Part shown: positions 21,831 to 33,698 of the stretch, piece by piece
How positions within the stretch are numbered: the stretch's first letter is position 1
How the letters are laid out: each line of letters opens with the position of its first letter
Assembly: GCA_026874595.1 (NCBI GenBank)
Contig: CM049317.1
Location: forward strand, 54,289,118-54,353,117
DNA length: 64,000 nucleotides
Origin: Sipunculus nudus
Lineage: Eukaryota > Annelida > Sipuncula > Golfingiida > Sipunculidae
Direction: 5' to 3'
The notes under the pieces: model-generated
The model's database searches: none
What the model was told of the DNA's origin: nothing
What the model saw: only the letters and a program-made list of their open reading frames with translations
Made by a program: the position numbers and the translations under genes

Positions 21831-22589
21831 GTAAGTTATTCTTTATTTGCATATTCTTTATTTGACAATTACCACCCGGTCAATTACCTCGAAGATAATT
21901 ACGCCCCGGACATTAAGCCCCTGGTATAGAACTTATATTTTGTAGATGAAATTTAGTATAATAAGATGGGTGATATTCTATATGTTGCTTCCAATGTGTA
22001 TTTCAATATTGGTTTATCAAAACCATGTATACTACATATAAAACAACATAACAAAAATAGGCGGTATTAAATATATTTCAAAACAAACATATTAACGGAT
22101 ATATATCGCTCAAATGATCCAATATATCCATAAACTATAAGGTCAAGTGTACAGAAGGCAGCCTTTATCTAGGTATCTTACATTATCTGAGGCTTAATTA
22201 AACTCGCTATAAAGTCTCTTTATATACAAGCGTCATCACAATAACAAACAAAGCCTTATAACATGATACATAGTTTAATTCAATTTTTATGTATAATTTT
22301 TTTCATATTAACCGTTTCCATTTAACATATTTAATTAAATTTATGTTACGTGTATACATTAAATAGTATATTCTACGTGTATTTACAATGTGCCATACCA
22401 ATGCCATGGGTGGTTGACGAGGGTAATTATTTCGGGGCCATTTTCTAGAGGGGGGGGGAGGTAATTGTCTCGGTGGTAAATGTGCGGGGAATGGGGGGTA
22501 GTTTTCTGTCGGGTAATTGTCTCTGGTGACTGTCGGGAAATTATTGTCTGGAAGGTTATGTTATGAAGACAAATTGTTCAGGGAAAATA

Positions 22590-22660
22590 CTGGGCCCATC
22601 CGGGATTCGAACCCATGTCAGTGGCGCACTAGTCTGGCGTTGCAACCGGTCCGCTTTTAT
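22590..22660 (-). repeat. tRNA-like segment (SINE head), minus strand
   Basis: The reverse strand carries a B-box-like GGGTTCGAATCCCG preceded by a degenerate arm region. It faces a second tRNA-like segment about 30 bp away. Only the internal-promoter box is convincing, so this is read as a tRNA-derived SINE or pseudo-tRNA. Confidence 0.4.
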
Positions 22661-22688
22661 GTCAACGCGTAACATATCCCCTCTTAAG

Positions 22689-22762
22689 AGCGTTCTGGTG
22701 GTTAAGGCGTTAGACTTCGGACCTGAAGGTCCCTGGTTCGAACCCCACCCGTGCCTCAATGG
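22689..22762 (+). repeat. tRNA-Arg-like segment (SINE or pseudo-tRNA)
   Basis: TGGTGGTTAAGGCGTTAGAC resembles a D-arm/A-box. CTTCGGA is the loop of an arginine tRNA with anticodon UCG, and GGTTCGAACCCC is a B box. The T-stem and the acceptor stem pair poorly. It is therefore probably a retroposed relic and not a working tRNA. Confidence 0.45.
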
Positions 22763-24300
22763 CATAATGGTGAAATCTCGTTATAGAACCTCAGAGAGTC
22801 GCTCTAATGTCTAAACGACTGTTGACTAATGTCCTAACCCCGTGCGTATACATCCAGAAATCAAGAAGGCTTAATAACAACATATCATTCTTATTGTATA
22901 GATACCTTCATCCTCATTCAAAAGATATTGCCTCAACAGGCCAAGGACCTATCCTTTAAAAAAAAGTTTTCTCTGTTCAGTAGTTCCGACTATAGGTTTA
23001 TGATTTATCTTCATATTATCACAAGAATTTCTAAAAGTAATCTATTGACTAATTGTTCGATTTAAAGAGCGATTCAGAAATATGGGATAATAATAATATT
23101 AGTATTAATTATTATAAATAATAATTATTATTATAATATCATTATTATTATTATTATTATTATTTTGGGGAACCTAACGTGGCAGCGGTTTTACGTTTAT
23201 TAAGTTTATATAAATATCTCGAATTAAATTGTCTTGTTATTATCATTCCAGTAGCCCATCCTGGGCTTAAGTATATATGCCTTTACTAATAAAATGCTTA
23301 AAATAAAACACGATGCCATGTATTCCATGTAAACCCGATAGACCAACTCAGTGCCAGCTCTAATCACTAAAGCCTTGTAAAGTCCGTATGGTGAATCCCA
23401 GATATTTGCATATTAAGGCCTCACAAGGCTCTTTGAGGACCTGACGATATCCCCGTATTTGCATATCAGGCCGTCACACCTCATGTGAGTGGCATCATTG
23501 CTATGATAACGCCAACAACGGTCCCACAGCTCGACCCGCTTGGTAACATTCGCACTGAAATCATGTATTCAAGTATTCCACACATGGACCTTCGTGTCCT
23601 ATGATATATCTTTTTTGAACGAATATGGTCCATGGGCTAAATGTAAGTGCATATTGTAGGAACTATCGCAACAATTTTGTACCGACAGGTCCAGCAAAAT
23701 TCCCTCTTCCGAGATGACAAGAGCAGCTGGCAGCATTTGTCTGAACCCGTGTATTAACTGTAAAATTGCGACTCGCGAATCGTGATCGTTTCAGTCAGCC
23801 GGTACAGTTTGACTGCGCTCCACGCGTGTGCTCCTGAATATCTCGCGCTGATTAACTGAGACAGAGTTTGTTAGGCCTACTGTCAAGAGTAGTGGTCCGA
23901 TAAACGTTACCATTGAGGCTGAGGGTTATAGTGTTTTAAAGTCTCGCCAAACCCAACATAAGCGACGGCCAAAAATATTAAGACAAATTAAATGGGAATA
24001 TTAGTAGCCAATCGGAAGCCCGGAATAGGCGATGACTGAATGAACCATGTAGGTTTAAAAAAACTGGGAAAGGCCACTGCTGACGTCACTGTAAAAGACC
24101 TCAGTTCAGCGAGGCGGTGATGTGTGGCGCTGATCGTCCGGGAACCGGCCAAGATTACCAGTCCATGAAATAAGAGGGTCAAATTAGTAATATGAGTTGC
24201 CAAAGATGGCGGTACCGATACTTAGTGTGATACAACGCGGGAACGTTTGTAACAATTAAGTCATAACTATTTCATTGACTGGGCCAGTCTATCATTCCAG

Positions 24301-24504
24301 CAGAGACGTCAAGGCCCGGGAATTCGTACGAGGAGGCTGCGCGTTTCTGCAGGGAGGAGAGTTTGGATCTGCCGGGAGAGTTGTCCAATGAAGAGCGTCT
24401 GAACTTGACGATCTACATGAAAAATCACAACATTAATTATACCTGGCTATCTCTGACAAAGAAAGAGTTCCAAACGTACCGACCAGTGAGAGAAGATTTC
24501 AAAG
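24301..24504 (+). CDS. Gene 1, exon 2: first half of CTLD 1
   Basis: 204 bp, phase 1 at both ends, with acceptor ATTCCAG and donor AAAG|GTAACAG. It reads NSYEEAARFCREESLDLPGE, then ERLNLTIYM, NYTWLSLTKKEFQTY and EDFK. This is the CTLD first helix and the following loop-strand. It lacks about 30 N-terminal residues present in exon 2 of genes 0 and 2, so the first beta strand of the domain is short or missing. It is clearly more diverged from those two than they are from each other. Confidence 0.8.
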
Positions 24505-24940
24505 GTAACAGTTCAAGATTTATCCCGACCCTGCAAAATGAATGTTTCAATGAAATACAAAGTTCAAAAAATTGTAAAACAGTGAAAACAGCAGTAATGT
24601 AAATGGCAAAATATTCATCATAAAATCTGCAAACTTGTTAAGTTTGAAAATAACTGAATCATATTTAAATTAAACATTGTTATTTGGTTGGTTACAAGAA
24701 GTGTTTCCTTTCTGACAACAAAATGATATCATGTTAAGATTTGTTGGTTTTTTTTTTTTTTGTTTTTTTTTTTTTTGAAAGAAATGCATCCATCCTAAAA
24801 TGGAATATTAATGGTAAACTATAAATGGCTTTTCATTACTAGGGTAAAGCTTCATGCTGAAGTTGTATTAAGCTATGTAATTCATACCTACGAATTAAAG
24901 GTGATAAATGTCGTGTAATGTTAAGATTGTGTTTTAGAAG
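24505..24940 (+). other. Gene 1 intron 2
   Basis: 436-bp phase-1 intron with two T runs at 24,750-24,776. It ends TTTTAGAAG|GACAGG, a tandem NAGNAG acceptor. Using the first AG would add one codon (Glu). Confidence 0.65.
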
Positions 24941-25072
24941 GACAGGTCCAATACAGAATGTCAAGACAGAGACCCCAGACATGTTTAGTCCTGACTTTCG
25001 GACTGTCAGAAAGCCCTTTCATGAGAGCTGTCCGTTGCTACCTGACTCTACCTGCCTTCTGTGTAACCACGA
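24941..25072 (+). CDS. Gene 1, exon 3: second half of CTLD 1
   Basis: 132 bp, phase 1 at both ends. It reads GQVQYRMSRQRP, then TCLVLTFGLSESPF, RAVRCYLTLPAFCVTT and ends at A|GTAAGT. The RC...LPAFCVT end is the typical closing cysteine pair of a CTLD. With exon 2 it completes the first domain. The counterpart in gene 2 is one base shorter. Confidence 0.8.
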
Positions 25073-26700
25073 GTAAGTTGCATATTTTTTACTTTGGATC
25101 TGTGAATGACTTGTTACTTATATTTTAAATCTTATACATTTCCTTGTAAATTATGGAATCTCTCTATTTTTATTCATCCGAAGCAACCTTTTTAAGGGTT
25201 TCAGACAAAATTTTGCGGTGTGGAAACCCACCCACCCCCCTTTCGGACCTTGGGACCTTTTTTCTAGGGTTTTCATTTGTCTTCCTGTTTTGGACATCCC
25301 TTTTCCTAAATCCTGGATGCGCCCGTTTAATTTATTCATATATAATAATGGTAAACTCATTTTTTTAGGTTTTTAATAAGGGGAGATCGCGAAAATGGAA
25401 CCCCGCGAAACATTAAACAAATCGACTCGCGAAATTTTAACCCCACGAATATGAAGCCGAGCACGGTATTGAACGCGTACCATTCAGTGTACTGGATTTT
25501 CTTCAAATTATTGACAGCAGACTTTTTTTCACTCTGTTCAGTATTCTCATCCCTATGTGCTTCGTTCCTTCTTATGTCATTATGGTATTACAGGATTGGT
25601 CCACTTGTCAAACATATTCCAAAACAAGAGCAAGCCAACTCTTAATTCGGCCGCAATATCCAAGTCTTTTCGCCTCTAAAATGTTGTTTTCCAATTAATA
25701 ACGGTTTTATTTTCATACGTAAGACTAAAAAGTCATTGCAAAAAGTTAAGCCCTTTTAAAATATTGACCCAATACCCTGAATATAAGGAGATCTGCTCAT
25801 TTGGGTATATCCCAAAAAGGACTAGAATGTAACAAACAGTTCAGTATTCTAGCATATAAACGACTGGTTTTGACTATTCATATTGCTCCCGCATTTACCA
25901 AGTGTATTAATTTCTACAAAATGTTATGAACTTATTGGTTGAAATTCATATGCTTCAAATCTAAGAATATACCTCACATTATCTTGATCTTATTCTTGTA
26001 TTCCTGTAATGGTATTGTATTGGTGTATTGTTAGTGGATGTCGGTAACAGTCTTCAGTGTCATTTGTATCATTCTCATTCTGACTTTCCTTATTATCAAG
26101 TATATTACTTGTTTATGATTTTTTTTTTTCTCAACATACATTGTATCATTCACGTACCTGGTAACTTACACGAATATAATTGCATTTGAACAACACACAT
26201 TACTCTGTACTTAATGGGCATACTAAATATCTTATAATATAGCTTATCTCATCTATCTCAAAGACTTGACGACCGTCGGCGCCCCACAGTTCAGGCAACC
26301 AGTTCCATCCATTTTTGTGGTTATGCCTGCAAAACCCCCTGACAGACCCGCTCTATATCAAGCTTTTGGATATCCACTTTCGGTTGATGGCGTTCAACCT
26401 CTATCTGCTTTCCTGTACTCTTCCGTGTAGGATTGTTTTCGTCAGTCTTGAGGCTCGTGAGACGTGGTTATAAATCCTTCCGTATGGACTTACTGCAGTG
26501 ATCTTCGTGTTATACGCTGCAGTTTTTTTTCTGGGCTTTTGACCAGATTTGGTAGTTCTTATTTTTCTCCAACCAGTCCGAATTTGTTGTATTTCTTCCC
26601 CAGAAAGATATCAGATGGACTGGATATATGATTTATACCTCAAACAAAAAGAATCATTAAGAATTGGTTTAATATATAACTTTGACTTATATATATGCAG
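25073..26700 (+). other. Gene 1 intron 3
   Basis: 1.63-kb phase-1 intron ending ATATATGCAG. Around 25,190-25,330 a fragment ('...cccacccacccccctttcgg...aaatcctggatgcgcccg') looks like one end of a MITE family whose relatives may explain poly-C tracts elsewhere. No other exon was seen. Confidence 0.5.
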
Positions 26701-26949
26701 CATGTGACTGGTGTCCCTATTGGAGCTGTCGGCGAACACGTGAGGGTTGTATGAAGCTGATCATGGGCGCACCGAGTTGGTTCCATGCCCGTGCAGTATG
26801 CATGAATTTAGGAGGCAATATGTGGGTGAACAGCTCGTATAACCCCAACGACATCAACTGGCCCGACCTAAAAATGTCTCTCTATCCTGAAGATGAGGTG
26901 TGGCTAGGATGGAGAAATGTAGACTGGTCCTATGCTCAGGATTCGGAGG
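26701..26949 (+). CDS. Gene 1, exon 4: first half of CTLD 2
   Basis: 249 bp, phase 1 at both ends, the same length as gene 2 exon 4. It begins CDWCPYWSCRRTREGC, an extra N-terminal cysteine cluster. Next come the CTLD helix SWFHARAVCMNLGGNMWVN, SYNPNDINWPDL, and the core EVWLGWRNVDW that matches the family WIGL-type strand. There is no EPN or QPD sugar-specificity motif, so classic mannose or galactose binding cannot be claimed. Confidence 0.88.
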
Positions 26950-27875
26950 GTGAGTAGGGTTGTTTCACCAAATCAATAACAAACTACCTTCTTGGTTATT
27001 CTTGTCTGGATATCCCTTAATAGTAAGTTAATTTGGTCGCCAGTAATTACTTTTACATAATAATGTACTTCATGCCCATGCCTACGAAATGTTCATGATT
27101 TACTTAATCAATCATTCCATTTAATTGATGCCCCCCGTAAATGTCTTTGCACTTCGATGTCAATTTTTATGGTCCCAAGTATTCTCGAAATAGGCCTATA
27201 CGGGGGAACCTGTTTAAAAATTTTAGGCTATGAACAATGTAATAAGGAATCCGTTTTTCTTTTATTCTGAAGCATTCTCAACTAATCCCCAGCCTTGATT
27301 AATTACCTAACTGGCAGTCAGTATTCTGAAGCATATATATATATATATATATAGTTATTTTAATAACTTATTACAGAGAAATTGTGCAATTTGGTCAAGT
27401 TTCCCAGAATAATGTACGTATTCTTTGATACAATTAAGTTGTATTTCGAACAAACTTTCTCATGTTTTAATATTAACACGAACTGATAGTTTAAAGCAGA
27501 CTCATTTCTACTCTGGTTTGAGTGTAACCACATGAATGCAGAATCCTTGTTATAAAAACCTTGTATAGGTTTGAGCATGTATTCCATTAAACGCTATTTA
27601 GCAAATATTTATGAAGCACTAGACCAAAAATTCATACTTATCTGTCATTTCTGTGTACTTTTGTGTAATAAAATAATTAATAAAATAACACGTGTGTGTC
27701 AATGTAAAAATAAACATTTTATTCAGTTAATTTAGCTCTTTATCGATGCGGCCCATTAGAGGCCTTACTAATGTTATATGGTGCCCCATTCGAAGGAACA
27801 ATTGCCCACCCCTGCTTTAGCATATATAATAAAACACCGTATAAGACTTTGAATTAAAAAATATCATTTTTACAG
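26950..27875 (+). other. Gene 1 intron 4
   Basis: 926-bp phase-1 intron (GTGAGT to TTTTTACAG) with a short (TA)n at 27,333-27,352. It lacks the foldback element found in the gene 2 counterpart. Confidence 0.6.
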
Positions 27876-28082
27876 AGATTCATCCTCCCAAAGAGTTTCA
27901 CCTAGCAGATGATCCCAAAGATGTGTATCGACGGAACAAACCCATGTATTGGAATGCACGTTGCATTCTACAAACTGTTGATCCGTATCGGTGGAGAGCC
28001 GTGTCTTGTAATACGACGGCGACGGCGGTGTGTGGACAGCGAGAGATACAAGCACAACTAACCACTGAAACAACAACAGCTG
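27876..28082 (+). CDS. Gene 1, exon 5: second half of CTLD 2 plus Thr-rich tail
   Basis: 207 bp, phase 1 at both ends. It reads PMYWNARCILQTVDPYRWR, then AVSCNTTATAVCGQRE and a tail QAQLTTETTTA. The RC...C...C spacing closes the second CTLD. The WNA in place of WND argues against a standard calcium site. The Thr-rich tail suggests an O-glycosylated linker to whatever follows. The acceptor TTTTTACAG and donor G|GTGAGC are good. Gene 2 has the same exon, 45 bp shorter in the variable loop and tail. Confidence 0.85.
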
Positions 28083-29317
28083 GTGAGCATGTTTAATTAT
28101 CTGAATATTATTCATTGTCCAGTTTTTTTCACGATAAACTATACTTTTTGCAAAACAATACATAGAAAATACAACTAAGGAACCAAAGTAGCAAATGAAT
28201 GAAAAAAGTAAGTTTACACTGTTCAGACCTCGATATAAGTGGATCTCCTCTCTGTAGTTCAACTTGTCGTTATGCCCAACCATGTCAGCAAATATATATA
28301 ATTTTAAACTTGTACAAAGAAATTGACAGAAGTAGGAACATAAAGAGTTATCTTGTGGCACATCTGCCTATGGCCGTAATGAAATGGGGAGCGGGCCGGG
28401 AGGGGGGGGGGGGGGGCGCAACTTCCACCCGCCTCACCCCCTTTTTCATCGGGGGAGGGGGGGGGGGCTAACAATGTTATGCCCATCACAATTTGCTAAT
28501 TAATTGAATGTTATTTTGTCATTAAATAGAGTTGTTTACAAAAATGTGTCACAGTGTCGCAATTTTCCTCAAATATCAATTAAATGAATAAAATAGTAAA
28601 ATGACTTGTCATATGATATGATTGCCTTGTTTGCACGACAGTGCTTAACTCGGAGGAAAAAAGTTGAAACAAAATGGAAAAAAATGTAGGTTTATAGATT
28701 AAACTTTTAGGCAAACAATTTTTACTTCATGTGGCTTCGGAATCAATATTATTCCCTGTTTTTCTATTCTAAAAATGCTTCAGTGTTTCTCAAATTGTTA
28801 TTTCAAATTTTGAAAATTTGCCATACCGTAGTAGGTGGACGCATTAACCCTTTAGCCGGTTCACACTTGACAGTGGTGATTCAGTGAAAACACTTGAAGT
28901 GGGTTTTGGTTTAACCCGCTTATAACATTCCTATTATTATTATACTATATTGAGAAAATGCCCCCCCCCCCCAACATGGCGAATGAGCATTGCGCCCCTG
29001 CGTCTGCCTTAATCCGAGAATTGCCAAATCATAATATTAAACATGTATACGTCATCCAAATGAAAAGCAGTGAAACACCAGATGCTTGGAAATGAACACT
29101 CTGACACCTCATTACAGAAGCGGATCCGGGGGCAGCAGGTCCAAAACCACCCCCCCCCCCCCCCCCCACCACCCCCTGGTGCCGCAACTTTTTTTAAAGG
29201 TTTCAGGGTTTTTAGTGATAAAAGATAAATATGGTAATATAAATACTGCATGATTTTTTATTAAGAATTTTGGTGATAGTATTCTAAGATAGCACACCGT
29301 ACCTCCATTGTTTTCAG
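28083..29317 (+). other. Gene 1 downstream non-coding (intron 5 if the last exon is real)
   Basis: Contains poly-G runs at 28,402-28,417 and 28,451-28,467 and poly-C runs at 28,961-28,972 and 29,147-29,166. 'gcggatccgggggcagcagg' at 29,118 resembles a MITE end. No supported exon. Confidence 0.4.
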
Positions 29318-29406
29318 CTCTGCGTTTAAATGCACATACAAATGCAACAATTATAGATAGGATTAACACGCATTTGCTTGTGAACCAAAGCCCGGGAGGA
29401 AGTTAA
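29318..29406 (+). CDS. Gene 1, candidate last exon
   Basis: A good acceptor (CCATTGTTTTCAG) opens a frame of the right phase. It reads LRLNAHTNATII, then DRINTHLLVNQSPGGS and a TAA. Gene 2 has the same acceptor and first nine codons at 55129, and similarity rises sharply at the acceptor. AATAAA follows in both copies (29,694 and 55,528). With this exon the protein would be about 315 residues, secreted, with no membrane segment. It could also be plain conserved intron. Confidence 0.3.
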
Positions 29407-32400
29407 TATAAGAATCTGTTTCATTATTTAAATATTTCATACGATTACCATATATTGAATGGATAATTATTATTACATCTGTAATGCGCAGTAACAATAA
29501 TGTTTTAAGTGTCACGAAAGTATATTTTGTTTGTCATATTTAAACATTATATAAGGTAATATATACATGGTTATATCTTGCTTGTATATCTTTATTACAT
29601 TACCCAAGGATATTTCAGTATAACGAAGCATGGTTTTCTGGTTTTACAGCATGTGCATATGTTCTATGGAATGTGATTTTGCATAAGCTTCATGAATAAA
29701 TTAATTCTAAATTGTTTCTGATTCAATAAATACTTTGAATCAAATAATTTAAAAACTGCACATATTTTTTTTTTATATTTTCTGTTATTTTAACAACACT
29801 TTGTATGTGTAAACTCCTGCAGGACTCGTGGTGAAAATGCATCAAGATCTGTCTGGAAATGGAAAATGAAGCGATCATTGAACAGAGCACGGGGTCATAC
29901 GTACTAATATTTGTCATAAATATGTTATTGTTACAAATGCAGTAATCACGCCATAGCATAACTAACCTACCTCCCCCTCCCCCTCCGATAAGATATAACC
30001 TCAATATATACATATAAAATTATGATTTGTGGAGGTAACCGCCTCCATACAAATACAGTCTTAACCAAGTATGTACATATAGATAGTTCTGTTTCTATTT
30101 CGGACTACGTGACCGGTTGGAGAAACAGGATAATCCTGACATCAGTCAGGCTTGGTGTGCCTCATCTTCGGGTCCTGGGCGTGTAATCATCGACTTTGTT
30201 GGGTCATACCAATCAGAAACCACCGAAAAGCGCACTGGCTTGTCATTGAAACACAACTGCGAGGCACAGTCTTCTTTTTTAACGTGCGGGGTGCTTACTT
30301 TAGTCTCAGGCCGACCGTGAAAAATCTTACATCTCCTCGGCTGAGATTCGAACTCACGATCTCCCGGGTTTGAGGTCAGTGCTCTACCTCACATAGAATG
30401 ATGTTGAATAAATAATATTTTTTCAATACATAAATCAATAATGATCCCGAAAGCAGACAGTTATATCTTACACAATGAAAACAATTGCTGTTGACACACT
30501 AAACTTCAAAGGATAAGAAAGTCATATTGAATATTATTATATTATTTGGAATATGCTTGTTATTTTGTATATAGCGTGATCAAAGGTACACACGAGATCA
30601 TAGGAAGGTAATTATTTATTTGTTTATTATACGATAAAACCCTGAAGCTATTACAGGGACAGCAATAAACTGGCATTATCCGGGCAGTAATAGGGGTTGA
30701 TATAATCAGAGTAGAGCGACGTCCGTATACAACGAACCAGGATGTTACCATGACGACTAATTCACTGAGACTGACACGTTAATGATGACCCTGGGTAATG
30801 TCAAAGGTCAAAGTTGGGCATGAGATCTAAATGCAACCATATGTAAAAAAAAGTTTTCTGTCAAAGAAAGTTACCATAAGGAAGTTTTCCACCCATGTAA
30901 CAACCATTTGTTTCCATTATATTATAAACAATTATTAGCGTATATTACAAATGATTTTATAGTAATTACAGTTAAACCATTTTGGGAGAAATTTTATTTG
31001 CTGTGATTGTATGCGTCTATTTGACTAAAACTCGTGTAGCAGTTATCTGTGTGTTTGGTTGTTGCCCGTTTATTACTATGGCCACATGACACACTTCCCT
31101 AGAAAATCTTCATTTTAATCAAAAAAATTTCAAAGTCAATCAATTGGTTTACGTTAATACTTGATTGTCATGTCTAAGACAGGTTTTATCCCTTGCTGGT
31201 CGTGACACGAGGTCCTTCCTGTTTACAATATTGGGCGCTGTGAACATCTTGGCGGAGTTGCATCCTTGGTTACACAATGCACAGACTCGGACTTACAAGA
31301 GCACGAGGGGGATTGTTGGAGTCTAAATCGAACCAAAACAATGCACCGGGGCTCTGGTATATATGTAGTGAAGAGGATAATGTTGTCCGTTCAAGGGAGT
31401 TGGATATTAGGATAAGAATTGTTTCAAGGCAAATTATATAAACGTGGATGTTTTTGTGGTAAGGACTTCACGGAATTAATAATATGTTGTGAGCAGGCGC
31501 ATGAGGAGTGTAAACAGGAGGCGTTTCCTTGAAATTTAACAAATATTGTTTTTTTAAGTTTGACAGTTCAGACAATTGTTCCCGGGCGTCACACAGTGCC
31601 CAAACAGGAGAGATCCGTTTCGAAAAGAAACGCCCTCTGGGTGCCTTGGTTGTTGTAACGGAAAGCAGACAGAGGCGCTTTAAAACACCTTGAAGGCAAA
31701 TATGGCCTGCTGTGCAACGTGACAGCAGATGGAGCCACTGATAATAGAGGGTGGCTTTGCTGGAAGCGGAGGAAGGTAGCACCTGTATCTTGATGAAGGA
31801 TTCTTTGATATTATGTGTTGACGTTATATAATCCCAGAATGAACATCACAAAATAAATCCCATTCATCAAATCACTGGGCTTCAGAAAAGTTTAAATAGT
31901 CTAGAAATGCAAGTAGGCTGAAACCACTGAATATGGTCGAACTGTCAAGTTTACCCAGTATAATTATTCTATGAAACAATATACTGCTATGACCCTTAAA
32001 CGGTTTACATACCTGTTTATCCAACCTTTTAAAGAAGACCAGCATCTTAAACATTACATCTTCATCATCATCGAACATACAGTGCCACCTGGACCATTAA
32101 TTAAAAAAAAACACCCTTACGCCCTATAATATTTTGATTGTTCACATTTATATGTATGTGTTACGATATGAAATAAACTGTGATCAGTAACCTACGCTCA
32201 TGTATTGTTTTCGTATGTACAAGCCTACCTGATGGTTAGGACTAAATTTACTGACTGCCAATAGTAATAGTCTGGTTACATTCAGATAATATGTTTAAAC
32301 ATAGAATAAGTATAACACACATACCTCCGTCAAATCCTCCAACATTTTCCCGACCCGCACCAACCTTTAATTAAACACGGGTCAATATCAGGGTGTTATG

Positions 32401-33069
32401 TATACCACGGTACAGAGAATATTAAAGCTTTCAGAATTGGTATATGTTATGACACGAGAACAAATATTCAGGTAATATTAAGGAAAAACATATATAAACA
32501 TGTTCAAACATTCCATGGACAGTTGTGAGATCTGAACAATCCTTTGATCCGGATCTTACCCCTTGTGTCATTTGATTGGTGGCGGAGCCGGGTTATGGAA
32601 GAAATAAAATGTAAATATAAATAAGTATGTTTTAATATGGATAAATATTTATGAAATAATTTGTATCTACAAATTTATAAATGGGGTTGAAGGGGCAGCT
32701 CCTAAATATTGGGTCGATGGGAGTAACTTAATGGAACGGCGTTTTTTGTGGCGGTTATAGTTGACCTATGATTCAGGCTACTTAAACACATATTTCTCTC
32801 GGCTTTTTCCCTCTGTGTCTATATATTTTCAAAGTGAGCAATTACAAATACAACTAGAACATGCATTCTCACGAATACAGGCCTCTGCCATATTGCTGGT
32901 CCTGAATGTTGTGCATACCCCCCCCCCCCCCCCCCCCCAACAAGTGCTTGTATTCATTTATTCGGCCCATACCTCATAGCAAAGAAAATTACAGTCAAAA
33001 TTGCTCGTGTACAATTAAGACTTAGTGTGTGTAACGCCGAACGATCACTGTGAGTCTGGCCCCGAGGAC
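29407..33069. other. Tail of tandem unit A, no gene seen
   Basis: Collinear with unit B: 30,080-30,830 with 56,340-57,080, 31,010-31,229 with 57,270-57,513, 31,690-31,750 with ~62,390-62,450 and 31,770-31,960 with ~63,690-63,930. The insertions of unit B (LTR element, MITE) are absent here. That provides an empty site at 31,221-31,229. A C run lies at 32,919-32,938. Confidence 0.6.
30335..30395 (-). repeat. tRNA-derived SINE head, unit A copy
   Basis: The reverse strand reads GAGGTAGAGCACTGACC...GAGTTCGAATCTCAG, i.e. A-box-like and B-box-like parts of a tRNA at normal spacing. The flanking body to about 30,100 is shared with 56,360-56,650, so the insertion predates the tandem duplication. 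Confidence 0.55.
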
Positions 33070-33640
33070 CCGCAACTGAGCGATAATAGGAAATCGGCTG
33101 CCGAGTCTACGCCCTTCGGAAAGTGTCGAAGTAAAAGATATATATCAGGAGCAAATTTATGACCTAGGACTGATATTGTGCCCAAGTATCAGTGATTGAA
33201 AATTAACCATACAGGAGATCTAGCACAAGCAAAAGTACCAGAAAAAGTTAAATCAATTTTAACACCCAATAAAATTAAAACCAACTATGGATTTATAACG
33301 AACACATCAACCCCTCTAAATCTTCCTCTCTACGTGGATGGCTCTATTAATTTCCAGGATTAGAAAAAATAATCGGTTACAGGGGAAAAAATGAATAAGT
33401 AAGTGTTATTTCAATTACTTCTCATACAATCGACCAGTCTATCGTACAGACAGGTTTCCGTTGACTATCAGGAGATCGGATTTGTCAACGATAGCGACTG
33501 GGGACCAGCCTATGTAATCCTTCAATCAGTGACATTTATAAAATTTCTCGTGTCAAAGTGTCAAACGTTGTTAATAAACTTACCACTAGATGTCTTAACT
33601 GAGACAACGTGAATTCTTATTGGATTCATTTGTATTATAC

Positions 33641-33695
<55 letters not shown>
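33070..33695. repeat. Start of tandem unit B
   Basis: Matches 3,475-3,680 and adjoining sequence. It ends in a (TA)n tract (33,644-33,695) into which a pogo-like element has inserted. Confidence 0.65.

Positions 33696-33698
<3 letters not shown>

Larger units (their letters stand above)
21831..24300 (+). other. Gene 1 intron 1
   Basis: 2.47-kb phase-1 intron. It contains two tRNA-like segments back to back (22,590-22,770) and an (ATT)n-rich stretch near 23,088-23,164. Its end (ATCATTCCAG) is a good acceptor. No other exon was recognised. Confidence 0.55.

Noticed and set aside
22689-22762. Functional tRNA-Arg gene
   Set aside because: The T-stem and acceptor stem do not pair well; more likely a SINE or relic.
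27870-28361. 163-residue frame on the minus strand
   Set aside because: It is the antisense of gene 1 exon 5, whose plus-strand splice sites and CTLD motifs are clear.
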